A stretch of DNA of 64,000 nucleotides from Jannaschia helgolandensis. Lineage in GTDB: Bacteria > Pseudomonadota > Alphaproteobacteria > Rhodobacterales > Rhodobacteraceae. The stretch is taken from the NCBI RefSeq assembly GCF_900109285.1, contig NZ_FNZQ01000001.1, positions 1,331,001 to 1,395,000 of the forward strand, given 5' to 3'. Position 1 is the first letter of the stretch. Each line of letters starts with the position of its first letter. Positions 1 to 9,409 of the stretch are shown here, piece by piece. The translations under genes were made by a program, and so were the position numbers. The notes under the pieces were generated by a model. That model had not been told where the DNA came from. It saw nothing but the letters and a program-made list of their open reading frames with translations, and did no database searches.

Positions 1-1
1 A

Positions 2-319
2 TCGGCCTATACCGCGTCGAAACATGGAATGATCGGACTGATCCGGGCGCTTGCAGCGGATCATCTGGGACGCGGCGTCACGTTTAACGCGCTCTGCCCC
101 GGATATGTGGATACCGCGATCGTAACTGACAACACCTCACGGATCATGGCAAGGACGGGCATGTCCGAGGCGGATGCGCGCGATGTGATGATCGGCCAAA
201 ACGCCCATCGCCGCCTGATCGAAGTCGATGAAGTAGCCGATGCCGCGATATGGCTGTGCAGCGATGGCGCACGTAGCGTGAATGGTCAGGCGATACAGAT
301 CGCCGGGGGGCAATACTGA
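2..319 (+). CDS. SDR family NAD(P)-dependent oxidoreductase, 3' part only
   Basis: This is the C-terminal part of a short-chain dehydrogenase/reductase; the 5' end lies outside the window. The open frame begins at base 2 with SAYTASKHG, which holds the catalytic YxxxK of the family. It continues with the helix after the active site, the NALCPGYVDT segment typical of classical SDRs, and the end NGQAIQIAGGQY, which matches the usual FabG-type C-terminus. The stop codon shares one base with the kynureninase start (TGATG), so the two are probably translated as one operon. Next to kynU an SDR often belongs to a tryptophan/anthranilate degradation cluster, but the substrate cannot be read from this fragment. 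Confidence 0.88.
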   Translation, partial: SAYTASKHGMIGLIRALAADHLGRGVTFNALCPGYVDTAIVTDNTSRIMARTGMSEADARDVMIGQNAHRRLIEVDEVADAAIWLCSDGARSVNGQAIQIAGGQY

Positions 320-1518
320 TGAACTGGACGGAGATGCGAAAACGGTTCCATCTACCGGATGGGGTGATCTATCTGGATGGCAATTCGCTGGGTCCACTGC
401 CGGTCGCAGCGGCGGAGCGCGTGCGCCGAACGATCGAAGACGAGTGGGGGCAGCTTCTGATCCGGGGTTGGAACACAGGCGCGGACGGTGAAGGCTGGAT
501 GGGATGGCCCACACGTCTGGGCGACCGCATAGGTCGCTTGATCGGCGCGCCCGAGGGGTCAGTCGTCGTGGGCGACACCCTGTCGATCAAGGTGTTTCAG
601 GTGCTGGATGCCGCCTTGAAGTTGCGGCCCGACCGTCGCGTGATTCTGTCTGACAGCGGCAATTTTCCGACCGATCTCTATATGGCTGAAGGATTGATCG
701 CCACGCTGGGGCAAGGGCACGAGTTGCGGGTCGTCGCGCCAGAAGACGTGGCAACGGCGATCGACGACGCCGTGGCCGTCACCCTGTTGACACAGGTTGA
801 TTATCGCACCGGTCGGATGCATGACATGGCGTCCCTGACCGCACTGGCCCACGATCACGGCGCACTTGCAATCTGGGATCTGGCCCATTCCGCCGGCGCG
901 CACGAAGTTGATGTGACGGCCGCAAATGCCGATTTCGCAATCGGCTGCACCTATAAGTATCTGAACGCCGGCCCCGGTGCGCCCGCCTTTGTCCACGTCC
1001 GCCCCGACTTGCAGGACCGGATCGCCCCGGCGCTGTCAGGGTGGCTGGGACATGCCGCGCCCTTCGCCTTCGATCCATCCTATCGTCCCGGTCCGGGGAT
1101 CGAGCGGATGCGCGTCGGCACACCTCCGGTCCTGCAACTCGCCGCGCTCGACGCCGCACTCGATATCTGGGACGACGTCGACATGCCTGCCTTGCGGGCG
1201 CGCTCTCTCGAATTGTCTGGCCGTTTTTTCGACGGTGTCTCCGAACTATGTCCTTCGCTGATGCCTGCATCGCCCGCCGATCAGACGTGCGGCTCGCAAG
1301 TCAGCTTCCGCCACGATCAGGGCTATGCGGTCATGCAGGCCCTGATCGCGCGCGGTGTCATCGGCGACTTCCGCGCACCCGACATCCTGCGCTTTGGTTT
1401 TACCCCGTTATTCATCGGCGAGTCCGAGGTGGATGCGGCAGTCTCCCATCTGGCGCAGGTTCTGACCACGCGGGAATGGGATCAGCCGCAATTTCTTGCG
1501 CGTAAGGCCGTGACCTGA
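319..1518 (+). CDS. kynU: Kynureninase
   Basis: This is a PLP-dependent hydrolase that cleaves kynurenine to anthranilate and alanine in the oxidative tryptophan pathway. The 399-residue length fits the family. Seen in the sequence: the N-terminal YLDGNSLGPLP, the PLP-phosphate region GDTLSIKVF (about 85-93), the WDLAHSAGA aspartate segment (about 186-194) and the PLP lysine in TYKYLNAGPGAP (K213). The C-terminal part carries the RFGFTPLF strand of kynureninases. The start overlaps the stop of the SDR gene by one base. Anthranilate-processing genes may lie upstream of the window. Confidence is high because several family signatures appear in the correct order. Confidence 0.95.
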   Translation: MNWTEMRKRFHLPDGVIYLDGNSLGPLPVAAAERVRRTIEDEWGQLLIRGWNTGADGEGWMGWPTRLGDRIGRLIGAPEGSVVVGDTLSIKVFQVLDAALKLRPDRRVILSDSGNFPTDLYMAEGLIATLGQGHELRVVAPEDVATAIDDAVAVTLLTQVDYRTGRMHDMASLTALAHDHGALAIWDLAHSAGAHEVDVTAANADFAIGCTYKYLNAGPGAPAFVHVRPDLQDRIAPALSGWLGHAAPFAFDPSYRPGPGIERMRVGTPPVLQLAALDAALDIWDDVDMPALRARSLELSGRFFDGVSELCPSLMPASPADQTCGSQVSFRHDQGYAVMQALIARGVIGDFRAPDILRFGFTPLFIGESEVDAAVSHLAQVLTTREWDQPQFLARKAVT

Positions 1519-1608
1519 AAGCCGCCATGCCATTGCATACCGCGCGGTGGCGATTGCACCCTTCCGCTTGACGCACACCTATCGCGCCATACGTCGGAGA
1601 TACCTAAT

Positions 1609-2880
1609 ATGTTGCGCGATTATCCCTGCCGCTACGATTTGGCCAACGAGCTTCATGCCCGTCCGTTCCCGTCACTGCCGACCGGGTCCGAAGCCGCGTT
1701 CCTCGCCATCAAGCGGGAACACGATGCTGCCAATCGTGACCGCGCAGCGGACAGGGCGCATCTTCTGGCGTTGCTGGACCGGTTTGGCGCGGACCATCCT
1801 AAACCCGATGCAACCCATTTCTTCGGCCAGATGGGCCGCTATCGCCTCAAATGGGAGAGTCATACCGAATTCGTGACCTACACGCTGTTTTCCGACAGTC
1901 TTTCGCCGCTTCCATTTGACGGCAATTTGTTTGCGGCCTTCCCCGCTGACTGGTTGGCCGCAGCGCCGGGCCTGCGTCTGACGTCCGCCCTGATCCGGGT
2001 AGAGCCGGAGTGCGACGACATGGACGCTAAAATGTCAAAATGGTTCGTACCCGAAAGCCTTGCCGCCGCGACCGTGCTGGATGGATGCGCGACGATTGCG
2101 GGCGACTTTCGCATCGACGCCAGCGGTCATATGCGATTTGCCCTGTTTACCGCTCCGGGAACTGGTGAACGACGGATCGGACGCATTGCCCAAAGGCTTT
2201 GCGAGATTGAAACCTACAAGACGATGTCGATGCTGGCCCTTCCACGCGCCCATGATCTGAGCGCCCGTCTGGGTAAAATGGATACGCAGCTTTCCGCACT
2301 CGTCGGGGCTCTGCGTCAGACCGACAGCGATGCCGATGCGACACTGGAAGACCTGCTGGCCATCGGGTCGGAGCTTGAGACGATGCTCGCCCTCTCGGCC
2401 TTTCGCTTCGGCGCGCGCGAGGCTTATGCGGCACTGGTCGCGCAGCGCATTGCCATCCTGCGCGAAGATCGGACCGGAGGGCGGCAAACCTTCGCGGAGT
2501 TCATGATGCGCCGGTTCGACCCTGCGATGCGCACCTGTCAATCGGTCGAAAGGCGAATGGAAGCCCTGGCCGAACGGGCGCGCCGTGCCGGTGATTTGCT
2601 GTCTACCCGTGTGAACGTAGAGCGGGCGACCCAGAATGGCAGACTGCTGCGCTCGATGGATGACCGCGCCGCGATGCAGTTGCGTCTGCAAAAGACGGTC
2701 GAGGGGCTGTCGGTCGTCGCCATCGGGTACTATGCCGTCAACCTCGTAACCTATATTGCCTATCCGTTCGGATCGGCCATCGGTCTGACGAAAGAAATGA
2801 TCTCGGCCATGGCCGTGGTGCCTGTCGTCCTTCTGGTCTGGTGGGTCATCCGACGCATCCGTGCCCACGCCGAGGACTGA
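1609..2880 (+). CDS. DUF3422 family membrane protein
   Basis: A 423-residue protein whose N-terminus (LRDYPCRYDLANELHARPF) matches the DUF3422 family, common in alpha- and betaproteobacteria and of unknown function. Most of it is soluble and rich in charged helices, including a probable coiled-coil stretch around residues 300-350. It ends with two hydrophobic segments at about 365-385 and 392-412, followed by a basic and charged tail, so it is likely anchored at its C-terminus to the inner membrane. The GGAGATAC segment a few bases before the ATG serves as ribosome-binding site. It converges on argB with only 33 bp between the stops. No biochemical role can be given. Confidence 0.85.
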   Translation: MLRDYPCRYDLANELHARPFPSLPTGSEAAFLAIKREHDAANRDRAADRAHLLALLDRFGADHPKPDATHFFGQMGRYRLKWESHTEFVTYTLFSDSLSPLPFDGNLFAAFPADWLAAAPGLRLTSALIRVEPECDDMDAKMSKWFVPESLAAATVLDGCATIAGDFRIDASGHMRFALFTAPGTGERRIGRIAQRLCEIETYKTMSMLALPRAHDLSARLGKMDTQLSALVGALRQTDSDADATLEDLLAIGSELETMLALSAFRFGAREAYAALVAQRIAILREDRTGGRQTFAEFMMRRFDPAMRTCQSVERRMEALAERARRAGDLLSTRVNVERATQNGRLLRSMDDRAAMQLRLQKTVEGLSVVAIGYYAVNLVTYIAYPFGSAIGLTKEMISAMAVVPVVLLVWWVIRRIRAHAED

Positions 2881-2913
2881 TTATCGGGGTTAGACACCCG
2901 TGTCAGTCGGCTA

Positions 2914-3792
2914 TCAGTTGGCCGGATCCATTCGGATCAGGCTACCTGCGCCGTGACTGGTGAACAGTTCCAGCAAGGCCGCGTTCGGCACCCGCCCGTC
3001 CAGAATGACGACGGCGCGCACACCCGCCGCCAGCGCATCCAGCGCGGTTTCGGTCTTGGGGATCATGCCGCCCGCAATTGTGCCGTCTGCCGTCATTTCG
3101 CGCACCTGCGAGGCCGACAATTGCGTCACGACTTCGCCGGTGCCGTCCTTTACGCCAGCCACATCCGTTAGCAACAGCAGGCGATCGGCCCGCAATGCCC
3201 CGGCAATGGCCCCTGCGGCAGTGTCGCCGTTGATGTTGAAGGTCTCGTCGTTCTCGCCCGTGCCGATGGGGGCGATCACAGGGATCATCTCATCGCGAAA
3301 CAGGCTGTGCAACAGACGGGGGTCCACTTCGGACGGGGTGCCGACAAAGCCCAAATCCGGGTCCGTCTGCGTGCAGACGATCATGTCGGCGTCCTTGCCC
3401 GACAGGCCAACGGCGCGCCCACCGGCCGAGTTGATGGCCTGAACGATCCGCTTGTTGACCTCTCCGGCCAGCACCATTTCAACGACACGGACGGTTTCGG
3501 CATCGGTCACGCGCTTGCCGCGCACGAACTCCGACTCGACGCCAAGCCTGGCCAGCAGTTCATTGATCATCGGTCCGCCGCCGTGAACGATCACCGGGTT
3601 GATCCCGACCGTTCGCATCAGCACGACGTCGCGGGCGAAACTGGCCATGCCCTCATCGCTGCCCATCGCATGTCCGCCCAGCTTGATGACGACGATCGCG
3701 TCGTTATAGCGCGTCAGATAAGGCAATGCTTCGTTAAGCGTGCGGGCGATGGCGGCATTGTCGCGGGCGGTCATGGAATCCTGTTTCTGCAT
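2914..3792 (-). CDS. argB: Acetylglutamate kinase
   Basis: Phosphorylates N-acetyl-L-glutamate, the second step of arginine biosynthesis. The protein has the amino-acid-kinase fold signatures: [10 protein letters not shown] near the N-terminus, [10 protein letters not shown] for substrate binding, [15 protein letters not shown] for ATP/substrate contacts and GGMIPK near the C-terminus. I chose the internal ATG at 3792 (292 residues), which lies four bases after the engB stop, rather than the longer in-frame start inside engB. The tight spacing suggests co-transcription and coupled translation with engB. Confidence 0.95.
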   Translation of the reverse strand: MQKQDSMTARDNAAIARTLNEALPYLTRYNDAIVVIKLGGHAMGSDEGMASFARDVVLMRTVGINPVIVHGGGPMINELLARLGVESEFVRGKRVTDAETVRVVEMVLAGEVNKRIVQAINSAGGRAVGLSGKDADMIVCTQTDPDLGFVGTPSEVDPRLLHSLFRDEMIPVIAPIGTGENDETFNINGDTAAGAIAGALRADRLLLLTDVAGVKDGTGEVVTQLSASQVREMTADGTIAGGMIPKTETALDALAAGVRAVVILDGRVPNAALLELFTSHGAGSLIRMDPAN

Positions 3793-3796
3793 TGGG

Positions 3797-4447
3797 TCAC
3801 TCCATCGTCGCGATGGTGGCACGAAGGTCGGGGATGCCCCAGCCCTTTTCGCTGCTGGTGACGATCAGCTCCGGATAGGCGGCTGGATGCTTGGCCAAGG
3901 CTGCGCGGGTCTGGTTCAGCGCCTGCTCCCGCTCCGCGTCCTTCACCTTGTCAGCCTTGGTCAGCACGGTCTGGAACGGCACGGCGGACCGGTCGAGCAG
4001 GGTCATGATCTCTTCGTCCACGGACTTCACGCCGTGGCGCGCGTCTATCAGAACGAAGGCACGGCGCAGCGATGGTCGGCCCGCCAGATATGCCTTGAGC
4101 AAGGCCTGCCACTTGGCGACCACGGCGACGGGCGCATTGGCGAAACCGTAACCCGGTAGGTCCACAAGGTAGTGGCTGTCGGCCAGCGTGAAATAGTTGA
4201 TTTCCTGTGTCCGTCCGGGCGTGTTGGAAGCACGGGCCAACGCCTTGCGGCCCGTCAGCGCATTGATCAGTGTCGATTTTCCGACGTTCGACCGGCCCGC
4301 GAAACAGACCTCCAAGCGATCTGCGGGCGGCATGCCCGACATGGCGACCACGCCCTTGAGGAACTCTCCGCCCGTGGCGAACAGCTTGCGACCAATCTCC
4401 TCGGCTTCGGGGGTCGGGGCATCGGCGACTGGGAAGGGCAGGCTCAT
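3797..4447 (-). CDS. engB: Ribosome biogenesis GTP-binding protein YihA/YsxC
   Basis: A TrmE-Era-EngA-EngB-Septin family GTPase needed for 50S subunit assembly. The 216-residue form starts at the ATG at 4447 ([11 protein letters not shown]); the longer open frame has an uncharacteristic leader. Motifs seen are the P-loop [14 protein letters not shown], a G2 threonine in [12 protein letters not shown], the G3 DLPGYGFA and G4 TKADK. It sits between the MOSC gene and argB on the minus strand. Confidence 0.95.
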   Translation of the reverse strand: MSLPFPVADAPTPEAEEIGRKLFATGGEFLKGVVAMSGMPPADRLEVCFAGRSNVGKSTLINALTGRKALARASNTPGRTQEINYFTLADSHYLVDLPGYGFANAPVAVVAKWQALLKAYLAGRPSLRRAFVLIDARHGVKSVDEEIMTLLDRSAVPFQTVLTKADKVKDAEREQALNQTRAALAKHPAAYPELIVTSSEKGWGIPDLRATIATME

Positions 4448-4505
4448 GCGGTGGCCTCCATTGAATTGGAAATTCTGCGGACGTGGAAAGCCGCTGCGCG
4501 GGCCG

Positions 4506-5240
4506 TCACGAAAGCACCAGCACATCGCCGACGGCCACATGGCCCGGCGCGATACAACTCAGGTAGACGCCGAAATCGCGATGGCCCCAGCCATCCTCCA
4601 ATGCGCCAAGCGTGTCGGTATCGATCTTGCCGGTCTCCGGGTTGGCCATCGTAGCGCGACACCGCGTGATCCGTTCTTCGACAGCGAACCGTGCAGTGCC
4701 CAAAGTCAACTCCCGCCCGATCATGTCGAACTCTTCCCACGGAGCAAGCCCGTCGATCCAAAGGTTGCCACGCCATCGCAGATGCGAAAGAGGCCGCCCG
4801 ACCTTTTGCTCTACGGCGCGGTGAGACGCCATGCCAAGCAATGAGATCGACGGAAACTCGGTATCAGTGAAGCCCCGGCCTGCGGCCCGCACGATACCGG
4901 TCGGGGCCGCACGCGATGGATCGACCAGGGGCGCGATCCATTCAAGGAAGATGCGATTGTCGCAATCAGGATCGAAGGTCAGATCGGCCAGGTCGGGGTG
5001 TGACAGCGTGATGACACCGTCCCCAGTCCGAGCCTTGATCGCCATCAAGGCCGGTGTCTTGGCACCACGGCTGAAGTTCGCGCAGGGCACCCATGACTCG
5101 CCGTTCAGCTTTGCAGCCTCATGCGCTACGGCCCATTCCCGGTCGAGAGGGATGGTGCCGCCTGCCGCAATGTCGAACGCAGACATGTCCTCCCGGCCAT
5201 GGGCCTTGATCGGATGGCGCCAGATCTCGACCAGACGCAT
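4506..5240 (-). CDS. MOSC domain-containing protein
   Basis: A 244-residue protein with an N-terminal MOSC-associated beta barrel (LVEIWRHPIKAHGRE) followed by a MOSC domain. The GNLWIDGLAPWEE and FAVEERITRCRAT stretches contain the family's conserved cysteine (in RCRAT), which in molybdenum cofactor sulfurases and mARC-type enzymes binds the cofactor. A role as a molybdenum-cofactor or sulfur-carrier enzyme is inferred from the family only. Its ATG directly abuts the yidC stop without any spacer, so it is almost certainly in the yidC transcript. Confidence 0.85.
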   Translation of the reverse strand: MRLVEIWRHPIKAHGREDMSAFDIAAGGTIPLDREWAVAHEAAKLNGESWVPCANFSRGAKTPALMAIKARTGDGVITLSHPDLADLTFDPDCDNRIFLEWIAPLVDPSRAAPTGIVRAAGRGFTDTEFPSISLLGMASHRAVEQKVGRPLSHLRWRGNLWIDGLAPWEEFDMIGRELTLGTARFAVEERITRCRATMANPETGKIDTDTLGALEDGWGHRDFGVYLSCIAPGHVAVGDVLVLS

Positions 5241-7112
5241 CTATTTTCCCTTGGAGGACGGCGGCCTGACATCGTTGGCAGCCGCCTTCTTGCGAAAACC
5301 GGACTTGATGTTTCCGAACAGGTCGGGCTTCGACCCGTGCGACCGCATGATGATATACTGCTGTGTGAAGGTGATCGTGTTGTTGGCGATCCAGTAGACC
5401 ACAAGCCCGGATGCGAAGCTGCCCAGCATGAACATGAAAACCCAGGGCAGCCAGGCGAAGATCATCGCCTGTGTCGGATCGGCAGGCGCCGGATTCAGCT
5501 TCTGCTGGAACCACATCGACACGCCCAGCATGATCGGAAGTATCCCGATGAAGACAAGTGCCAAGATGGTTCCTGCCTCGGGCGCAGCGATGGGCAGCAG
5601 GCCGAACAGGTTCAGCAGGCTAGTCGGATCGGGTGCCGACAGATCCTGGAACGGCCCGAAAAACGGTGCATGCCGCAATTCGATCGTGACGAAGATCACC
5701 TTGTAGAGGCTGAAGAAAATTGGGATCTGCAACAGGATCGGCAGACAGCCCGCCGCCGGGTTCACCTTGTTCTTCTTGTAGAGTTCCATCATCCCGGTCT
5801 GAAGTTTCTGGCGGTCGTCGCCCGCCTTTTCCTTCAGCTTCTCCATCTCGGGCTGCAACTCTTTCATGCGCGCCATTGAGACGTAGGATTTATAAGCCAA
5901 CGGAAACAGGATCGCCTTGATCCCCAGTGTCAGCACGATGATCGCCAGCCCCATGTTCCCGATCAATGCATTCAAGAAGTGCAAAGCCTGAAAGATCGGT
6001 TTGGTCAGGAAAAAGAACCAGCCCCAGTCGATTGCATCCACGAAGCCCGGAACGCCCTGTTCGTTCTGATAGTAGCGCAGCTCTTCCCATTCCTTCGCAC
6101 CGGCGAACAGGCGGCTTTCGCTGGTTACCGTCGCACCGGCGGCCACTTCGACCACGGGCATGCGTGTTTCGGTCTGATAGATGGCTCCGCCGTCGACGTA
6201 TTTCACGACACTTGTGGCCGGTGTTCCCGTGGACGGGATCAACATCGTCATCCAGTATTTGTCCGCGAATCCGATCCAGCCTTCATCGGTGATCTGGTAT
6301 TTGACGACACGTCCGCCTTCGGTCGGATCTACGTCCAGATCGACCATGTCGCCATATTCGAGCCGCTCCACGATGCCATCGGAATGAGCGACGACGCCCT
6401 CATGGCTGATGAAAAAGTTTTCGACATCGGGTTCGCCGTGACGTGCCACCAGACCATAGGGGAACATCCGCACGGCCACATCGCCGGTATTTTCAACCGA
6501 CTGCGCGACCGTGAACATGAAATCATCGTCGACGGAAATTACCCGCGTGAAAATAAGTCCCGCGCCATTGTCCCACGTCAGTGTCAGCGGCGTATCAGGC
6601 GTCAGTCTTGCGCCCTCCGGTGCGGTCCATTCGGTTGAGGCCGATGGCACGGCATCGCTCGGCAGGTCGCCCGCGGGAACCCAGCCGTGAAGTGCGTAAT
6701 ATGCGTCTGGCGCGCCTGCGGGCGACAGCAGCGTCACGATAGGTGAATCCGGGGCCAGCGTTTCTTTGTAGTCCTTCAAGGCGATATCGTCGATTCGCCC
6801 TCCTGTCAGCGAGATCGATCCGGTCAGGCGCGGCGTGTCGACGGGAATACGGGTCGATGCATTCACGGCGTTCGCGCGACTTTCCGCGGGTGTCACCCCG
6901 ACGCCGGGCACTGCGCCGGGCGTCACGGCCAGAGTTCCGTCGCCTGCGGGTGGGGCACCCGCCTCGCGTGCCGGGGCCGGAACGCCATCGGAGGTTGCCG
7001 TTTCGGCCACCGAAGGTGCCTGTTGTTCGGGCGGAAACAGAACGAACCAGACAAGGAGGACCAAGGCACTGAGCACCGTGGCAAGGATGAGGTTCTTGTT
7101 CTGATCGTCCAT
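5241..7112 (-). CDS. yidC: Membrane protein insertase YidC
   Basis: YidC/Oxa1/Alb3 insertase of the inner membrane, which works with SecYEG or alone and next to YidD. From the ATG at 7112 (MDDQNKNLILATVLSALVLL) the protein has 623 residues. Parts seen: an N-terminal transmembrane anchor, a large periplasmic beta-sandwich domain of about 340 residues typical of Gram-negative YidC, and the conserved C-terminal core with GWFFFLTKPIF, NKVNPAAGCLPILLQIP and the final hydrophobic hairpins ending in NNTITFTQQYIIMR. The tail is basic, as in ribosome-contacting alphaproteobacterial YidC. The start six codons upstream is less likely. Confidence 0.97.
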   Translation of the reverse strand: MDDQNKNLILATVLSALVLLVWFVLFPPEQQAPSVAETATSDGVPAPAREAGAPPAGDGTLAVTPGAVPGVGVTPAESRANAVNASTRIPVDTPRLTGSISLTGGRIDDIALKDYKETLAPDSPIVTLLSPAGAPDAYYALHGWVPAGDLPSDAVPSASTEWTAPEGARLTPDTPLTLTWDNGAGLIFTRVISVDDDFMFTVAQSVENTGDVAVRMFPYGLVARHGEPDVENFFISHEGVVAHSDGIVERLEYGDMVDLDVDPTEGGRVVKYQITDEGWIGFADKYWMTMLIPSTGTPATSVVKYVDGGAIYQTETRMPVVEVAAGATVTSESRLFAGAKEWEELRYYQNEQGVPGFVDAIDWGWFFFLTKPIFQALHFLNALIGNMGLAIIVLTLGIKAILFPLAYKSYVSMARMKELQPEMEKLKEKAGDDRQKLQTGMMELYKKNKVNPAAGCLPILLQIPIFFSLYKVIFVTIELRHAPFFGPFQDLSAPDPTSLLNLFGLLPIAAPEAGTILALVFIGILPIMLGVSMWFQQKLNPAPADPTQAMIFAWLPWVFMFMLGSFASGLVVYWIANNTITFTQQYIIMRSHGSKPDLFGNIKSGFRKKAAANDVRPPSSKGK

Positions 7113-7766
7113 TGAAGACCTGTCGCGCACGGAAAGGGGGATTGCGCGCCGTTCAACAGACCGGGCCGGGGAAGGTCAAGGCGAATCCGGAGCTGGGCGC
7201 GCGGGCAACGACCCTATCGTTCATACATTTGTCTTGGGCTCGACAAGATCACGATCCATTCCGGTATGTTGGGCGTCGCGGTCCGAAAGGTGTGCTGCGA
7301 TGCCATTGCATGCTGCTAGCGACGAAGTGATTTACCCGAAAGTCCGATTTGCCCCGAAAAACCGATGTGGCCGACAAGTTCTCGGATTGCCGCCGTGACG
7401 AGATATCGCTGCCATAACGAGACATTGTGTCGCGGAAGAGGGATATGTCTCAGAAAGGCAATGGGCGGCTGTCGCAGTGATACGTTGCTCCGCGTAGGGC
7501 GGGTGCAACCACGCGTAAGCCAATCGGTCGGGCGATCTGCGTTGCTGCGTTGTCAGCAGAGACAGGTTTTGTACGGAGGACTATAGATGTAGCGGTCGTG
7601 TCTTGATCCATGGAATGGGGAAAGGTGCGGGCATGTCTGAACTCCACAAAGGTGGAGCCGTTATGACTGAACCGGGCTGTTCCTGGTAATTATGATCCTG
7701 GAAAGGGTCACTTGTCGGTCTGCGGTCGTCACCATCGAAGCTGGGTCGTGAGTGGTACATATTTTG
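7113..7766. other. 654-bp stretch without a recognised gene
   Basis: This region lies between the start of yidC and the end of the EAL gene. All open frames are short and look like nothing I know. It contains a perfect hairpin at 7642-7657 (CTCCAC, loop AAAG, GTGGAG) and scattered stop codons in all frames. The length is unusual for this compact chromosome, so it may be a decayed gene or insertion-element remnant, or may carry the yidC promoter. I cannot show any of these. Confidence 0.4.
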
Positions 7767-9320
7767 TCAGGCCGATCCCTGCGTCTGCATCATTCGTAGC
7801 TTAGCCGAGGGACCGGCGCGAAGCGATAGAGCCCAGGGAATCGTCTCATGGAACGGCATCGGGCGGGCGATGCCGTATCCCTGCACATGAGGGCAGCCCA
7901 TTTCGGCCAATGTCTCCTGCTCTTCAGGGGTTTCGACGCCCTCGGCAAGTGTGGCGATTGACAGCCGTTCGGCCAGACCCAGTATCGCCGCGACCACTTC
8001 GCACTGCATCGGACTGGCGTCGATACCGTGGATGAAGCTGCGGTCGATCTTGATGCGGTGAACTCCGAACTGGGCGATATGCGCGATGGACGCCGCGCCT
8101 GTGCCGAAATCGTCAAGGTCAAGGCGGAATCCCGCATCCCGCATGGCCTTGATGTTACGGGTAATCGTTTCGTCACCGTCGCGCAGCGTCACCGTTTCGA
8201 GGATTTCGATGGCGATGCGATCGGGCGCAATATCATAACGGTCCAACTGCCAGATGATCCGTTCCGCCAGACGCGGATCGGTCAATTGTTCAAGCGAAAC
8301 GTTGACGCCTACACAAGGCACGTCCAACCCGGCCCTGTCCCATTCGATCAACGCCTCCAGGCTTGCTTTCAGAATGATTTCACCGAGTTCGGCGGATCGA
8401 CCGGCCGATGCGATGGTGGTCAGAAACTGGGCAGGCGTCAGGATACCGAGTTCGGGGTGATGCCAGCGGGCCAGCGCCTCGAATCCGGCAAGCCGACCCG
8501 ATCGGGTTTCGACCTGGGGCTGGAACCAGGGCCTGATTTCGCCGGCATCCAGCGCATCCTCGACCTGGGTGGACAGACGGTGGTCGGTTTCGATCTGCAT
8601 CTGGATGTCTGCATTGAATGCACGGACGGCATCGTTCCCGTGTTGGCGCGCTATCCGAAGGGCGCACTCCGCAGCGGCCAGAATGGCGGCACCGCTGCGA
8701 ATGGGAGCCATCGCCTCGGAGCAGATACCGATGCAGCAATGCACCCGAACCGTGCGGCCATCGACCGAGATCGGTGCGGACACGGCAGATTGAATGCGAT
8801 CAACGATAGCCATGATTATGTCGAGGTCAGCGCGCCGGGTGGGTGCCAGCATGGCGATCACCCCGTCGTCGCCCGTCCGCATGACCGCATCCTGTCCCCG
8901 CATCGTAGCCGCGACGCGCTGCACCACGCGATCCATGATCTTGTCCCCGGCATCAGCCCCCCAGCCGCCATCGGCAATGTGGAGATCGTCGACCTGGATG
9001 TGCAGAACCGCAGTCGTGCGGTCGCGACGGGCGCAATCGTCCAGCACGTCGTCCACGATTCGCTTCAGGACCGGCCGCGCGAGGGGCTGATCGCTGGACA
9101 GCATGGAAAGGGCTGATATCCGGTCGGTGCGGTGGCGTAAAATATCGCCATTCAGGGCGAGGAATACCGGCAGCACGATTGCCAGCACCATCGCCACCGC
9201 GTCCTGTCCCGAGGCCCATGCGATGGCAGTCACGACAGGGAACAGCATCATCCAGTCCACGCGGGCGATCCAGCCTGTCAGGCGGGTCCGCGATTGCGGG
9301 GCACTTGGCCGGTCGGTCAT
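7767..9320 (-). CDS. EAL-domain c-di-GMP phosphodiesterase with a degenerate GGDEF domain
   Basis: A 517-residue membrane signalling protein. Two hydrophobic segments lie near residues 22-38 and 41-57, followed by a GGDEF-like domain (about 80-240) and an EAL domain (about 250-500). The GGDEF signature is replaced by TGDDG (149-153), so cyclase activity is very unlikely. The EAL domain looks complete: EAL at 281-283, N340, the EILE glutamates at 372-375, DDFGTG (403-408), K424 in KIDRS, AEGVE with E460, and Q480. The expected activity is hydrolysis of c-di-GMP, with the GGDEF part possibly sensing GTP. The start is supported by GGAGATT before the ATG. No neighbouring partner indicates its input signal. 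Confidence 0.9.
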   Translation of the reverse strand: MTDRPSAPQSRTRLTGWIARVDWMMLFPVVTAIAWASGQDAVAMVLAIVLPVFLALNGDILRHRTDRISALSMLSSDQPLARPVLKRIVDDVLDDCARRDRTTAVLHIQVDDLHIADGGWGADAGDKIMDRVVQRVAATMRGQDAVMRTGDDGVIAMLAPTRRADLDIIMAIVDRIQSAVSAPISVDGRTVRVHCCIGICSEAMAPIRSGAAILAAAECALRIARQHGNDAVRAFNADIQMQIETDHRLSTQVEDALDAGEIRPWFQPQVETRSGRLAGFEALARWHHPELGILTPAQFLTTIASAGRSAELGEIILKASLEALIEWDRAGLDVPCVGVNVSLEQLTDPRLAERIIWQLDRYDIAPDRIAIEILETVTLRDGDETITRNIKAMRDAGFRLDLDDFGTGAASIAHIAQFGVHRIKIDRSFIHGIDASPMQCEVVAAILGLAERLSIATLAEGVETPEEQETLAEMGCPHVQGYGIARPMPFHETIPWALSLRAGPSAKLRMMQTQGSA

Positions 9321-9409
9321 GCGAATCTCCGATCATCAACTGATTCAGGAGGTAGGCCGCAGGCTCTAACGGTGCCTTAACGCAGGTCAGGAACTTCCAT
9401 CGAATTGTC

